Of a stretch of DNA of 64,000 nt, positions 12,101-23,896 are shown piece by piece. This DNA comes from Fennellomyces sp. T-0311 (taxonomy: Eukaryota > Mucoromycota > Mucoromycetes > Mucorales > Lichtheimiaceae): the NCBI GenBank assembly GCA_025266875.1, contig JALLLT010000002.1, forward strand, positions 1,364,001 to 1,428,000, read 5' to 3'. Below the pieces are notes generated by a model, which made no database searches, was not told the origin of the DNA, and saw only the letters and a list, made by a program, of their open reading frames with translations. Within the stretch, counting starts at the first letter, position 1; every line of letters starts with the position of its first letter. The translations under genes and the position numbers were made by a program.

Positions 12101-13380
12101 GCATATCAGCATGAGCTGTGCCGATTGAAAACACAGTACGAACAACGTTACCGGACCGATGCGGCGGATGCAATCAATACGGTGCGAGGATACATGCATT
12201 CGGAAATGCGTCGGCATCTGGTAGTAATTCTGAGCACACAGAAGAAATCACTTGCTAGTATTACTTGAGTCATACTCGCCTGCTCCAATTATGAATTGGA
12301 CTTGGCCCTCAAAGAAAAAAAAAAGAAAAGACGCCAACTATCCTTAGAAAAAAGAAGTCGGGATCTTCTTTCATTTGACCCCAAAAACCTCAACATATTT
12401 CTCGTTATGGATTGCAAAACGTTTATGACGATGATGTTCCAGATCTGATTTTTGCGGTCGACGCTGATGCTGTTGGGCGTTAAACTATTTTCCGGGTACC
12501 GAATAAACGCATGCAATATTTTTCCCCGGTATTGCACCGTTGAACATCAGCGACAACGAACCTTAACTTAATAGGGGACAACATGTGGCGGCAAATGAAT
12601 AAGGACACTTGACATTACTAATCTTTTGCATGGAACTGGTGCCATTCGCAAGGGACCAACTGTTCGCATCCAAACTATTGTCGATTTCACAAATGGTTAT
12701 TTATGCTGTCATAAATGTACACAACAATTCCTTCTCTCAAACAAAGTTTGGATAAAATGTAGCGGAGCGTGCACCATGAAAAATAATGTGGGGTTCAACG
12801 GCATCAAGTTTAGCCACTGCGGATAGTATCATCGGTGATCCATCCAGCGCCAAATTTAGAAGGAATTCTTTTTAATTAATGAGTGACTATCAAGAGTGAG
12901 GTATGTGCGCAAGTTCAAAGCCGTATTGTATGAAGTATTTGTTGCATTGCAGTGCGCAATGTAGGTTATGGGTAAGGCGACTGCTTTTGGTGTTCCAGAA
13001 TCAAAAATACTCTCATGGACTTTATGGCCCTTTGTGTATTCCCTGTTAAACACACATTATCGTCTGTCCGTATAAAATGATTCTCTTTCGAGATAAAGCT
13101 CTCGTCAGAAACATCATTGGCTGTAACACTTCTGTCATGCATTGGCAATGGAAAGGATTGCCGTGTTACGCGAATCCGGGATAACCTTTCACTATAATCT
13201 GAGTTTTCGCTTCTATCACTGAGGGCAATTGTATCGACAACGGTACTTAGTAGCTCAGTATTCGATGGATCCTCAAGTTCCAAATGAGGATAAGGATAGA
13301 AACTATTCGAGTAATTGCTTCGCTTTATCCGATGAATCCATTATGATTGTGTGTTGTCATATGTAACAACTATTAAAAAA
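9101..13380. other. Gene-poor AT-rich region
   Basis: About 4.3 kb with no confident gene. Frames on both strands are short and lack recognisable motifs. The one stretch that stands out is a GC-richer segment at 12095-12268, listed separately. The region ends where a truncated retrotransposon begins, so decayed mobile DNA is the likeliest content, but no element ends could be identified. Confidence 0.4.
12095..12268 (+). pseudogene. Possible relic exon, coiled-coil-like ORF
   Basis: A 57-codon open stretch between TAA and TGA that is clearly GC-richer than its surroundings. It reads as an amphipathic, charged helix (segments such as HELCRLKTQYEQRY and RTDAADAINTVRGY). Composition and codon pattern look coding, but there is no convincing start codon, splice partner or family match. 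It may be a fragment of a lost gene or of a transposon protein. Confidence 0.3.
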
Positions 13381-14442
13381 AGTATCCAGTACCTTGGCAT
13401 ACCTTTTACTCATAAATGAATCGATGCTGATATGCTTATCAACCAGCGTATCTCCAAGGCTACGGGAAGTATGGCACTCCTACGACAACTAGGAGTCCAC
13501 CAGTATGGCATCGGATTATGGCCAGCGATACGCACCTACCGCTCGTTTGTTCGACCTATCCTTGAGTACGGGCTTGCTATTACTGCCCTCTCACACACTC
13601 ACATGGGACAACTACAAAAAGTACAAGTCGGATGTATTAAAATGGCGCTCAACCGCAATAAATCGACCAAGTTCCCTACCATTGGACCAATGGTCTTGGC
13701 CGATATCCCTTCCATGCAAGTGCGTACTCGTACCTTACAGCTCAAATTCGCCACAAGACTCCAGTCGCTGCCGGTTTCCACAATAGCCCGTGCGATCGAA
13801 CTCTCATACTTATGGAAAGACCGAGCACCACAAGATAAACAATGGAGGCGTTTAACATCAACCAATCCCCTCCATCAACAGTATAAAAAGCTTCTGACCG
13901 GACTGACCCCGCCAAAGAATCCAGTAGCGGAGGCAATTGACAAGAAACGGGACGAAGAGTTTACCTCTCGGTGCAGCAAGTACAAGTCTATCCGGTGCCT
14001 CCAACCTTACAGACTTATTGATCCGATCTTATACCTGGCGGCCTCCTCCAAGGACAGACACCGACTGGTTAAGTGGCGTATGCACTGGCTCCCATCATAC
14101 CCGCTCAAGAATTGCGAATGTGGTGCTGTGGCAGCCAATAGGGAGCACTACACTAACTGTCCATTACTTCGGCCATTATATCAAGAACTCCTCGAAGTAT
14201 TTGGCCCAATATCGGACCAGCGTAACGAGACACAGGCCCTTGACCACATAATGAATAGCTTACCACGTTCAGATACTGGTCTGACCCGTGGTAAATGGAA
14301 GAAGGCATGGCCAGCACTCCTACATGTCCTTCGTAAAATCGACAAACTGAGTCACCCCGATGAAGAGTACGATGAGGACGAACCCGCGCCAGAAGAGGCC
14401 CTACAAGGCAGCGCACCCACAACCACGAGAAATCACCCATAG
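13381..14442 (+). mobile_element. 5'-truncated non-LTR retrotransposon (LINE-like) RT C-terminus
   Basis: From 13381 the frame reads SIQYLGIPFTHK, an in-frame TGA at 13417-13419, then continues from 13432 for 336 codons. YLGIPF and, further on, TYRSFVRPILEYG are typical of the region after the reverse transcriptase palm/thumb in LINE-type elements. Near the end CECGAVAANREHYTNC is a Cys/His cluster like the terminal zinc motif of such proteins. The catalytic RT core and endonuclease are missing and an A-rich run lies just upstream. This is a dead fragment or the 3' half of a damaged copy. No poly(A) tail or target-site duplication was identified. Confidence 0.8.
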
Positions 14443-15884
14443 AGGGGTCACACTTTTATATCCCCAGCAATTTTATTTGACATCATGCCTACCCAGTTCT
14501 TTTCTTCGCACTACTTTTAATAACCTTCTACTGCACACGCCTGTCTTTTTCCCAATTAGGGTTTTTTCAGACATGGCATCAGCTCCTTTATTTTTATATC
14601 TATACAATTGTACCGCAAGGAAGCGACCACATCCCTATAGGGGCAGGTCTCATAGTCTTCCAATAAAACCAATACTTTTAAAACTAATAAAAAAAGTGCT
14701 GATGTCGCAGATCATGTCATGCCATCCAAAGCAGCTCATGCTGATTTGATCAATTCGGAGTAGTGATTGTATTACTGATGATAGATTATACACTAATATT
14801 GCTATCAGTCTCCATCTACGTACAGCAAAAGACTATGTGGTCTGTAATTATCAGTATCAGTGATAGCTCACGACCTAAATACTAGGCTATGTACCGTATC
14901 GCTTCCTTCCATTTTTACCTAACATAATAAATGATTTGTGTCGATTCCGAGAATCGTGTATGTTAAATATTCAAGCCCAAAATACAGTGCATAATGATGA
15001 TATGGTAATGAACATATGTACTACATATTGCTTTCGCAATAAAGAAAAGCCGCCACTTTACTCCTTAAATGTTCGGGTCTGCGCGATGCTCCTAATACTT
15101 GGGTTGCATTATTAATGCACTGTGGTTAGGAAAATCAAATCTGCGGGAGCTGATGGCCCACCCTTTTCTCTGCTTTGATTCAGGTGATTTGATTACAGTG
15201 TAACTGATGACAGGTGTAACGCCTTTGTTACAGTATATGCAACTTAATCATGAAAATAGATAAGTGCTTTCATGGGTTTTTGCATATGAACAGTTGCTTA
15301 GTGCGGGACATGTGGGATCGGAGATTATGCTTCTTGCGCACTTGTTACAAAAGAGTATACAAACTAGATGTTGATTCCACAGATCAAAAACTTTTGGATC
15401 CCCTGATACATTGAAAAAATAAACGTGGCAATATTCATTAATTGGTCTAGTATCACCTTTCCACGTTTTACAAAGTTCAAGCAAAAGAATACCCGGGTAT
15501 CACTATAAGGAAGTTGATTTTCGAGGATGATCCCTTGACACTTATGGGGTTTTCTTTAACCCGATGACAGGGCTCTTTTAGACGTATTCAATACATAATT
15601 TAAGTCAATCAATGAAGCAAGAGAACTACCAGCCGGTTCGGATCGCGCGGAGGAGGCATTTACCCGAATTCCGCTGCATTGATAGAGGGGGGAAAAGTTT
15701 ACCCGTGGGAGATCAAAGCGTTACTTGGATATGTATGCATTATGGTTTCAAAAAGTGTTCGTCAATATGAACGAAGAGACGGAAATGGATCACGCAAGGT
15801 TTAAGAAAGCAAGCTTAATTCATGCAGCAGCATAAATTTCTTGTAATTTTTTCTTTTACTTTCTTTTTCCAAAAGAACTTTATA
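14443..15884. other. Intergenic region, no supported gene
   Basis: AT-rich DNA between the retrotransposon fragment and the isoaspartyl methyltransferase gene. Its first part may be the 3' tail of the retrotransposon. The last 60 bp before 15885 are T/C-rich, like a fungal leader. No reading frame here has a recognisable product. Confidence 0.4.
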
Positions 15885-16981
15885 ATGGCGTGGAGATGCT
15901 CAGGTTCTTTAAATGACTGTAAAACACAATGTGAAACAATTAACTAACGTTGGGTAGACACAGGTGGAACGAATCTGGAGCTCATTGAGAATCTTTTCCG
16001 AGAAAAGATAATTAAGAATCAACGCGTGTTTGACGCCATGAAGGCGATTGACCGGTTAAGAGTTTTCATTCACGCACGCCACTCCTGACAGATGCAACTA
16101 ATGGTGGTTTTTTAATACGTTTAGTGGTGATTATTCCCCGAGGTACCCATATCTGGACGAGCCACAAACTATTGGGTATGGAGCTACCATATCGGCACCG
16201 TGAGTAAAAAAAGAAGTTGCATAGCAACAAAAAAGAGATAACCCAGGTAATAGACATATGCATGGTTACGCATTGGAGAAAATGCAAGAGTATTTAAAAC
16301 CAGGGATGAAATGCTTGGATGTTGGGTCTGGTTCGGGTTATCTGACAGCGTGCATGGCATCGATGGTATATATATATATATATGACGATGGTAGCTGAAG
16401 AAGAAGATGACATACGGTTTGTTAGGTGGGACCCGAGGGGCGCGTGATAGGTATCGAGCATATCCATGAGCTCGTGGAGATATCAGATCGTAATGTGAGA
16501 AAACAACATGCGGATTGGGTTGAATCTGGAAGGGTCAAATTTGTCGCGGGAGACGGGCGTCAAGGTTATCCCGAAGAATCACCTTACGATTGCATGTAAC
16601 GGATATATCCATCTTCCGACATGGGGTTTCTTTTAACCGTGAAATTTTTCAGTCATGTTGGTGCAGCCGCCAGAGAGAAGCCCACTAAACTGTTGGAACA
16701 GCTCAAGGCGCCTGGCATGTGAGTTTTTTGCATTATGGTTGTATGGCGGGATGTAATTGACGACTAGCAGGCTGTTTGTGCCGGTGGGATCGACGTCGCA
16801 ATCGATCTGGATATACATCAAGCGCAGCGACGGGACGATTGAACAAGAGAAATGGCTGGGTGTGATGGTAAGATGTCTCAATCCCCGGCACAGAAACCTT
16901 CGGACTTTTGACTGACGGTCATCCCGGTTGCAGTATGTTCCGCTAACAGACAAGGACAAGCAGTACGGAAAAGGATATTAA
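15885..16981 (+). CDS. Protein-L-isoaspartate O-methyltransferase
   Basis: Eight exons: 15885-15918, 15964-16054, 16125-16199, 16254-16365, 16426-16595, 16653-16718, 16768-16867 and 16934-16981. They give 231 residues, close to the usual PIMT length of about 225. The enzyme uses S-adenosylmethionine to methylate isoaspartyl residues in aged proteins and starts their repair, mainly in the cytosol. Visible family motifs in order are the N-terminus MAWRCSGS, the substrate segment [21 protein letters not shown] motif I ([12 protein letters not shown]), motif II (GRVIGIEHI), [21 protein letters not shown] and [10 protein letters not shown]. All splice phases agree. Exon 7 is preceded by a TAGCAG tandem acceptor; the upstream site keeps the family Arg (PGIRLFVPVG). 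A TA microsatellite lies in intron 4. Most introns are 45-70 nt. Confidence 0.95.
16367..16383. repeat. TA microsatellite in PIMT intron 4
   Basis: An alternating TA tract just after the donor site of intron 4 of the methyltransferase gene. Confidence 0.8.
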
Positions 16982-17217
16982 GGCGAACTTTATTCTTTTT
17001 TCTGCTTTCTCTTTTTATCCGTGGACAGCGGCTGCTTCTCTTCTCCTCCCTTTCCCTGCAACCTCATCGAAAAAAAGAAAATATAACGTGGCTTGACCCA
17101 GTCGGGCTTTTGACCAATTTGACCAAATTCGAAGGATTTCACTCTTTTTTCTACCTCTTCCCTTTTTTCTCTTGTTCCAAAACCAGCCTGTGACAGGCCA
17201 CTTTATGCGCCTTTACT

Positions 17218-19877
17218 ATGGACAACGACGGCAGTGCCGAGTTACGACATGAGAATGGCAGAAAGCGCGTGCGCGCCACACAAGCATGTGTTCTCTGTCG
17301 AAAGAAAAAGGTAAAAGAAACGATCGACGCACTTGCGATCATTGCTAATTCGGCTCAAAATAATAAAAAATACCAGATCAAATGCGACGGCACCAAACCA
17401 GAATGTCTGCATTGCCAGGAAGCCAATACGCAATGCGAATACACGGAAAGCAAGAAGCGCGGGCCACGAAAAGGCTACGTGCAACTCCTTGAAGAGCGAC
17501 TGGCACAAATGGAACGACGTCTGGTGCGTTTAGGCGGCACTGCAGCATTGCTTGGCGAAAGCAGCGGGGAGGAATCCCCGTTGCCGATACGGTCGGTGCT
17601 CAACAACGCAAACAGCTTTACTCGCGGTAGGTGGCATTATTACCATACATGTCAAAAATATGGTAAAACTCAAATTTTATTTTTTAGATCCTGTCCAACG
17701 TATCGCCGAGGAAAACGAGGGATTGCCGCCCAAAGACGTCATTATGCACTTGGTGGATCTGTTCTTCAAGTACATCAATTCGGTCTTCCCCTTCGTCCAC
17801 AAGTCCACCCTGAAGCGATCCATCGACGACGGCACCGTGTCGAAGCCGTTGCTATGGAGCGTGCTCGCCATCGGAGCCAGGTAATTTTTGCGCACGATAA
17901 ACAAAATGCCTGTTCCGTTTCGATAACCCCTAAATTCCCCTTAGATATTCAGATGATCCCAGCATAAAGACTGATCCACCGTACTGGGCAGGCGAGCGAT
18001 TCGCCGCCAAAGCAACCTCGTTGATCGATGCTAGCATGCTTGAACCGACACTGCCCAATCTGCAATTCTGGGGCATCATGGCGTGTCTCGAATACGGCCG
18101 TGCGTCCGGTTCAAAGGCTTGGATTTACACCGGGTTGGCAGTGAGGTAAGCCTTTTTGTTTGTAGTGATACGATTGGGGACCATGCCTTTTCTTTTTTCC
18201 AACAACGATACGTTTGTAGATTTTGTCAGGAGCTTGGGCTCAATAAAGAAGAGACATTGAGCACTCCTATATTGTCCAAAGATGGTACTATCGATACGGT
18301 TGCCATGGCATTGCGTCGTCGCATTTTCTGGAGTTGCCTTGGTATCGACAAGTATGTCGCTAGCAATAGCAGGTCTCGCCAACGATAAAAACTAATGTTC
18401 TTTTTAAGGTTTACGAGCGCCGGCACAAACCGACCACAAAGTATCACCAAAAATGAAATTGACGCACACCCACCCAGCATTCCCGAAAGTATGGTGCTTC
18501 GCGATGCCGATCAGAACATTTCAGCTACCAACAAGCGCATTGTCAACGATTCACTCATGGACATTTCACGACACTACATGAAGATTATGGAGATTTTCGG
18601 TGAAGTGAACACTGTCATGAGTCGGTCGAAATCAGATTCGACGTCGATAATGTGGCCTCCTGTGCCAGAGTACGCTGGATTGGATACCCGACTGCGACTA
18701 TGGAAAGACAATTTGCCGGAACGATTCCAGTTTACGCCCAAAAACCTCGACTTCCACAAAGACAGCGCAGGCTTCACCTACTTTAACATTTGGTTATCGA
18801 TGCATGCCGTGTGGTGTGCTTCGTTGATGGTGCTTCATCGAGGAAGTCTGGCGTACGGCGATATTCGAGGGAACGATGTAGATTCGGACGTGTACAGAGC
18901 CATCCAGACCAGCATTGATACTTGCAAAACCAGTGTGCGAACCGGTACCGGTGTGTTTCGCGCCATGCGTGATTTGTTAGGCTACAACGTGCTGCCCTTC
19001 ATGGGCTATTCCGCATACGTCTTTGCGACGGTCTTGATGACTTCGACATTTTCCAAGGGACCCGATGCTTGTCGAAAGAGTAGCAATGCTCTCCAGATCT
19101 TGTACGACTTGATTGATGTAAGTTTTTTACGTTTCACGAGTCTGTCGCGTTATTGACCTCTTCTTCCAACAGGGACTAAAACCTTACTGGCCAATGTGCG
19201 AACGATTGGCAAGCACCGCAAGTGACTTGCTGGTTGCGCACAGCCGGTTGTATCAACCAACGCAGCGACAAGGATTTCCGTATGACTTTAAAACCGAGAG
19301 CGCCAACTACGCACCTCTTGGTACCATGACACCATCAGGCACTACGACGGCAACACCGACGGATACGCCGGGCGAGTTCCACTACCCCAAAGTCGAATCG
19401 TACTTTTCGATGCAGATGCCACCGACGACGACGGCCACGGGTATGAACAATATGACATCCATACCGCAAAGAGAACCTATGACATTACAACAACCGCCAT
19501 CACAACCGCCCCCGCAACAGCAGCTACAATTGCAGCACCAGCAACAACAACAGCAACAACAACAACAACAACCGCAAGACCAACAGCAACAGCCCCAATT
19601 CTCATCTATATTGAACGATGACATTCCCAACTATGGCGTTATGCCCGGTGACATAGACTTTGACAGCTTTGATTTCTTGAATGACAGCGCGCTCTTTGGA
19701 CAGATCATGTTTGATGCTAGCCGGCCGCAAGCAGCCCCGCCCTCCATCGCCAGCTCATTTGCATATCCCAACATGCAAAACTATGTGCCTGATCCGAACG
19801 GGACGGCGCCGCTTGTCTCGCCGCACTCATACGCTCCGGGAGCACCATCTACGGCTGCACAAGCATGGAATACATAA
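17218..19877 (+). CDS. Zn2Cys6 binuclear-cluster transcription factor
   Basis: Seven exons: 17218-17310, 17377-17626, 17688-17880, 17945-18145, 18220-18351, 18409-19117 and 19173-19877. They give 760 residues. The DNA-binding cluster at the N-terminus reads QACVLCRKKK, then IKCDGTKPECLHC and TQCEYTE across intron 1: six cysteines with fungal Zn2Cys6 spacing. A basic linker and a short coiled coil (VQLLEERLAQMERRL) follow. The middle matches the fungal-specific transcription-factor domain (DLFFKYINSVFPFVHKSTL; YWAGERFAAKA; LRRRIFWSCLGIDKF). The C-terminus is Gln/Pro-rich with a polyQ tract near 19535-19572 and an acidic segment, likely an activation domain. The protein should act in the nucleus; the target pathway cannot be read from the sequence. 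It converges on the pyrophosphorylase gene with 188 bp between stops. Confidence 0.93.
19535..19572 (+). repeat. CAA/CAG trinucleotide tract (polyQ) in the Zn2Cys6 factor
   Basis: A nearly pure run of CAA and CAG codons inside exon 7. It encodes a glutamine tract that is likely length-polymorphic. Confidence 0.85.
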
Positions 19878-20065
19878 GATTTTACTTTATTTGCCTTTTT
19901 CTTTTCTTTTTGCCTCTTGCTCATACATATGTACACACATACTATTTTGTTTTATTCGCATGATGTCACATACTGTAACCATCAACAACTATAGCACACA
20001 CACTTCCCATTCGTCCCCGTACATTTTTGCTTTTCTTTCTTTTTAGATATGTTTACAAAAAATGT

Positions 20066-21651
20066 TTAATGGTCAAGAATGCGCAAGTTGCCCGTAACAA
20101 TCTTGTTCTCGAGAATGGATCCTGGTGGAATATCAATGCGTTCACCGTGATTGGCAACGATAATCACCGTGCCTCGCAGTTCAACGTCAGCTCCAAAATT
20201 GACGTCGCCCGTCACTGTCAGATGGTCCAGCTCAAGGATATGTGGGATGGTTTTGAATCGACTCAAAAAGTTGTTGACCTTCTTGAACTCATCGCCCAGT
20301 TTCACCAATGGCACTGTGTTGAACATGCGCTTCGGGTTCATCGTGAGCTGCCCGTGGACAAGCGAGTACAAGTTGGACGTGACCAAAAAGAGATCCGACG
20401 TGGACTTGACCGGCAAGAACCGACTGCGAGGAACGTTGATACCGATCGAGTTTTTGAAGTGCTTGATGCCGGCACCCACCGCTGTCTCAAGCTGAATCAC
20501 TTTCTCGCCGCTATCCGTGGTCTTGTTGTTAACTATAATCTCCAGGTCGAGCGCATCCTCGTCCATGATACGCTTCACGGCCTTGAGATTGATCCACAGA
20601 TTGTTGGTGTTGAAGATATGGAACTTTTTGATGGACTTGAAGTCCTCCACATGCTCATCCGGGACTTGCGCAATCTCCAACAAGCGAACCTGTCCATTGT
20701 AATCGATCAATGTGCCGCCCTTGATATCCGCCTTGGTCTTGTCGGTGACTTCCATCACAAACTCAACGTCCTTTTCAATCATGTAATGCAGGATGTTGAC
20801 GTCGACCGTTGCGCCCAAATTGTCCACGTTCGATACGAATAGGTATTCCTTGCCCTGCGATATCAGCTCGTCCAAGATGCCCGAATTGTAGAGCGATTCG
20901 TACAGATCGCCGTGGCCGGGAGGATACCATTGATCAATCGGCGCATCAGGCGACCGGGGCACAGGCAGGAAGGATTCCTTTTTGATTCGCGGATAGCGAC
21001 TCTGGTCAAATGTGCGGATGCCCACGCTGTGGGTTTCATATTTTTTGATAATGCGATTGGTCTCGTCGTCCGTATTGAACGAGTTCATCAGAATAAACGG
21101 TACATCCACGCCGTACTTCTTGTTGAGGTATTCCACTTGTCGCACACTCAAATCGAGAAAAGTCATACCGTCGCGTACTTCAATGGCCGATTTGGGTCCA
21201 ACGCAGCCCATTGTGGTGCCCAAACCACCGTTTAGTTTGAGAACCGCGAGTTTGCTCAGGTCTTGGGGCCCAGCATTGGGAATGGTGTTGTATGGCACCA
21301 CTTGTTCGCCCGAAGGCGATTGGATCTTATCCCAATCGCTGTAATACATCGTGTTAGCATGTTTTTATCTTATCATTGATAAAAAGGTCTTACAGCTTGC
21401 TTCCTTTGGCACGTTCATCCAGAAAGCGGGTAAATAGTAGGTAGAATGCATCCATCTCGGTTTTAAACTATATTTTTGCACCACATTATGTTAAAAGACG
21501 CTCTAGGCTTGGAAAGTGGTAGGCTTACTTTGCGATCAGATCCAGCCTGACTCTTGAGATGGTCAAGTTCGGCCTTGACTGCCTTTGCAGCTGCAGCATA
21601 CTGTGCACCCTTGAAATCCTTCATAACCAACTTGGTCAGTCCATATGCCAT
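20066..21651 (-). CDS. UGP1: UTP-glucose-1-phosphate uridylyltransferase (UDP-glucose pyrophosphorylase)
   Basis: Three exons on the minus strand, 21651-21529, 21467-21394 and 21338-20066, give 489 residues, the normal size for eukaryotic UGPase. It makes UDP-glucose from UTP and glucose-1-phosphate, feeding glycogen, trehalose and cell-wall glucan synthesis in the cytosol. The nucleotide-binding loop [18 protein letters not shown] lies near residue 100. Further family segments are [44 protein letters not shown] and the C-terminal left-handed beta-helix ([17 protein letters not shown]). The Met at 21349 is not the start: TACAG just inside it is the exon 3 acceptor and restores LDWDKIQSP. The gene is divergent from guanine deaminase. 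Confidence 0.95.
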
Positions 21652-22060
21652 AAGCAAAGTGCTACATATACTTTACAAGCATCGAAAGGGTTTGTGGGTG
21701 GTGTCTGTCAGAACGTGGCGGCGACAAACCCCCCCTCGCAGCCATGGTCATTCTATATCGCGTCCGAAAGCAACAATAGGGAAGAACCCAGTTTTGGCTG
21801 CGTCTTTATAACCTGCGGGCAAATTTTCGTAAAAAACACAACACGAAAGCATTGCCGAACGATGATTCTATTCGGTTGCTTTCACAATTGCTGCAAACAA
21901 TAGCCTGTCTGAGAATACCCGAATTCCAAAGTAGACGCTATATTAGATCCGCTCATGGCTATCAAAGTGGGAAAAATACCCCCTTACCGTGCCTTTAAAT
22001 AGAAAGTAACTGCCCTGTCGCCTTCTACTTTTTTTTTCTTTGCTCATAGATCCTCTTGCC
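21652..22060. promoter_or_regulatory. Shared divergent promoter (UGP1 / guanine deaminase)
   Basis: 409 bp between two outward-facing start codons. The right end carries a T/C-rich leader at about 22016-22060 directly before the deaminase ATG. GC-rich blocks with a CCCCCC run lie near 21721-21745. No known operator could be assigned. Confidence 0.5.
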
Positions 22061-23502
22061 ATGACATATACTGCTTTCTTCGGTACCATTGTTCATTCGC
22101 TTTCTTTGAAAGATCTCGAGATTATTTCCGATGCACTGCTGATTGTCGACGATGACAACGGCACGATCGTTGCCATGGAGAAACAAGTCAAGGACGTTGA
22201 TGCAATTCTAGACAAGCTTGACCAACCGTACAAGGTAAAGGAGGTACTTTCATGGAGCGAGCGGCTCCACTGACTATTCCCGAACAGTTACAGCGCCTGA
22301 CGCCACAACAATTCCTATTTCCGGGTCTGGTGGACACTCATGCTGTAAGCTCGTTGCATCCAAATGATATATATTATTGCTTGGCTAACAGACATGGAAT
22401 AAAAAAGCATGCACCGCAATACGTATTCGCTGGATCAGGCATGGATCTGCAACTCTTAGAATGGCTCAACACACACGTCTTTCCTGCTGAATCATCCTTC
22501 AAGTCACCCGAGACTGCCAAGAACGCCTACGACAAGGTCGTCAGCCGGTTCCTGCGCAACGGCACCACGACCTGCAGCTGGTTTGCAACGATCCATTTAG
22601 ACGCGTGCAAGATCCTTGTCGACACTATCGAGCGGCTGGGCCAACGCGCCTATGTCGGCAAAGTCAACATGGATCAAAACTGTCCCGACTACTACATTGA
22701 AGACACCGACGCGAGTTTGAAGGACACCCGGGAATTCATAGAATACGCACAACCCAAGAAGCTTATCACACCAGTCGTCACGCCGCGATTCGCAATCACT
22801 TGCTCATCCAAGCTAATGAATGGACTGAGTCAATTGGCCAAGGAATACAACGTTCCCATCCAAACTCATCTATGCGAAAACCAAAATGAAATCGAATTCA
22901 CAAAGTCCTTGTTCCCCGAATCCGCCAACTATACCGCGGTCTACGCGGATCATGGATTGCTTGGTGAAAACAGCTACATGGCACATTGCGTATTCATGAC
23001 TGACGACGAAATCGATCTTTTGGCAAAACACAACACGGGCGTTGCTCACTGCGCCAACTCCAACTTTTCCTTGCACAGCGGTGTGTGCGATGTGCGGCGG
23101 TTTTTGGAAAAAGGAATCAAGGTCGGTTTGGGTACGGATGTTGCGGGTGGATTCGCGCCTTCCATGTTGGACGCAGTCCGTTCTTCATTCTTTGCTTCCA
23201 AATGCACACTGATGGACCATCGCGATCGCAAGTTGGATTATGAACATTTGGGAACGGCAGAATTGGTTTATTTGGCAACGTTGGGTGGTGCCAAGGTTCT
23301 CAATCTTCACAATCGGATTGGCAATTTCGTAGTGGGCAAGGCGTTTGATGCTTTGGTGGTCGATTTGGATAGCAAAGGCTCCGTGGATCTCATGGGGAAT
23401 GAGACTCAGCTTCAGATGGTCGAAAAGTTCCTGTTTAACGGAAACGATCAGGTGCTGGCTGATGTCTATGTTAATGGTCGTCGGGTCGCTGGATCTGCTT
23501 AA
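22061..23502 (+). CDS. Guanine deaminase
   Basis: Three exons, 22061-22234, 22288-22344 and 22408-23502, give 441 residues, the usual length of guanine deaminases (amidohydrolase superfamily). It hydrolyses guanine to xanthine and ammonia in purine salvage and nitrogen use, in the cytosol. Metal ligands and active-site motifs are visible: PGLVDTHAHAPQY (H76-x-H78), NGTTTCSWFATIH, TPRFAITCS, QTHLCEN, MAHCVF, HCANSNFSL and GLGTDVAGGF with the catalytic Asp. Intron 2 falls between A77 and H78 and ends with an AAG acceptor; its 63 nt are an open multiple of three. A closer-to-consensus CAG 15 nt upstream would shift the frame. AATAAA overlaps the stop codon region and may serve polyadenylation. 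Confidence 0.95.
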
Positions 23503-23896
23503 ATAAAGTTCTTTGTGCACGGACCATACCTTTGTGACAAGTTGAATTGTTCCCACGTTATTCCTAACTTGGTGTGGCGTTGTACCGATTGCTTTCTTAG
23601 TTTGTAAACCTAAAAGTGCCTCGGCACAAAGCATAATCCCCTTTTCGTGTAGGTTCGAGCACAACACACAGTGGCATCTTTGTATTTCTACGTGCGTGTA
23701 CTGTCTCCTGGATAAGATGCCAAAGCATACTTGAGTGTGAGGTTCCAGGCGCTGGATTTGATATGGAGCTCATCGCCAGTACCATGTAATTCCTTCACTT
23801 TGTCGCCTTAAAGGCGCACCGCTGATTTCTTTCCCAATGATCAAATACCGATCAGTAGCGGCAAATGATCTAATCACTCCTTCAAACGCCCCAATA

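Noticed and set aside
20027..20842. Plus-strand frame of 271 codons
   Set aside because: It lies entirely opposite the well-conserved UDP-glucose pyrophosphorylase exon and shows no motif.
21338..21349. Start of the UDP-glucose pyrophosphorylase at the Met reading MYYSDWD
   Set aside because: The bases just inside it form the TACAG acceptor of exon 3; two upstream exons restore the conserved N-terminus.
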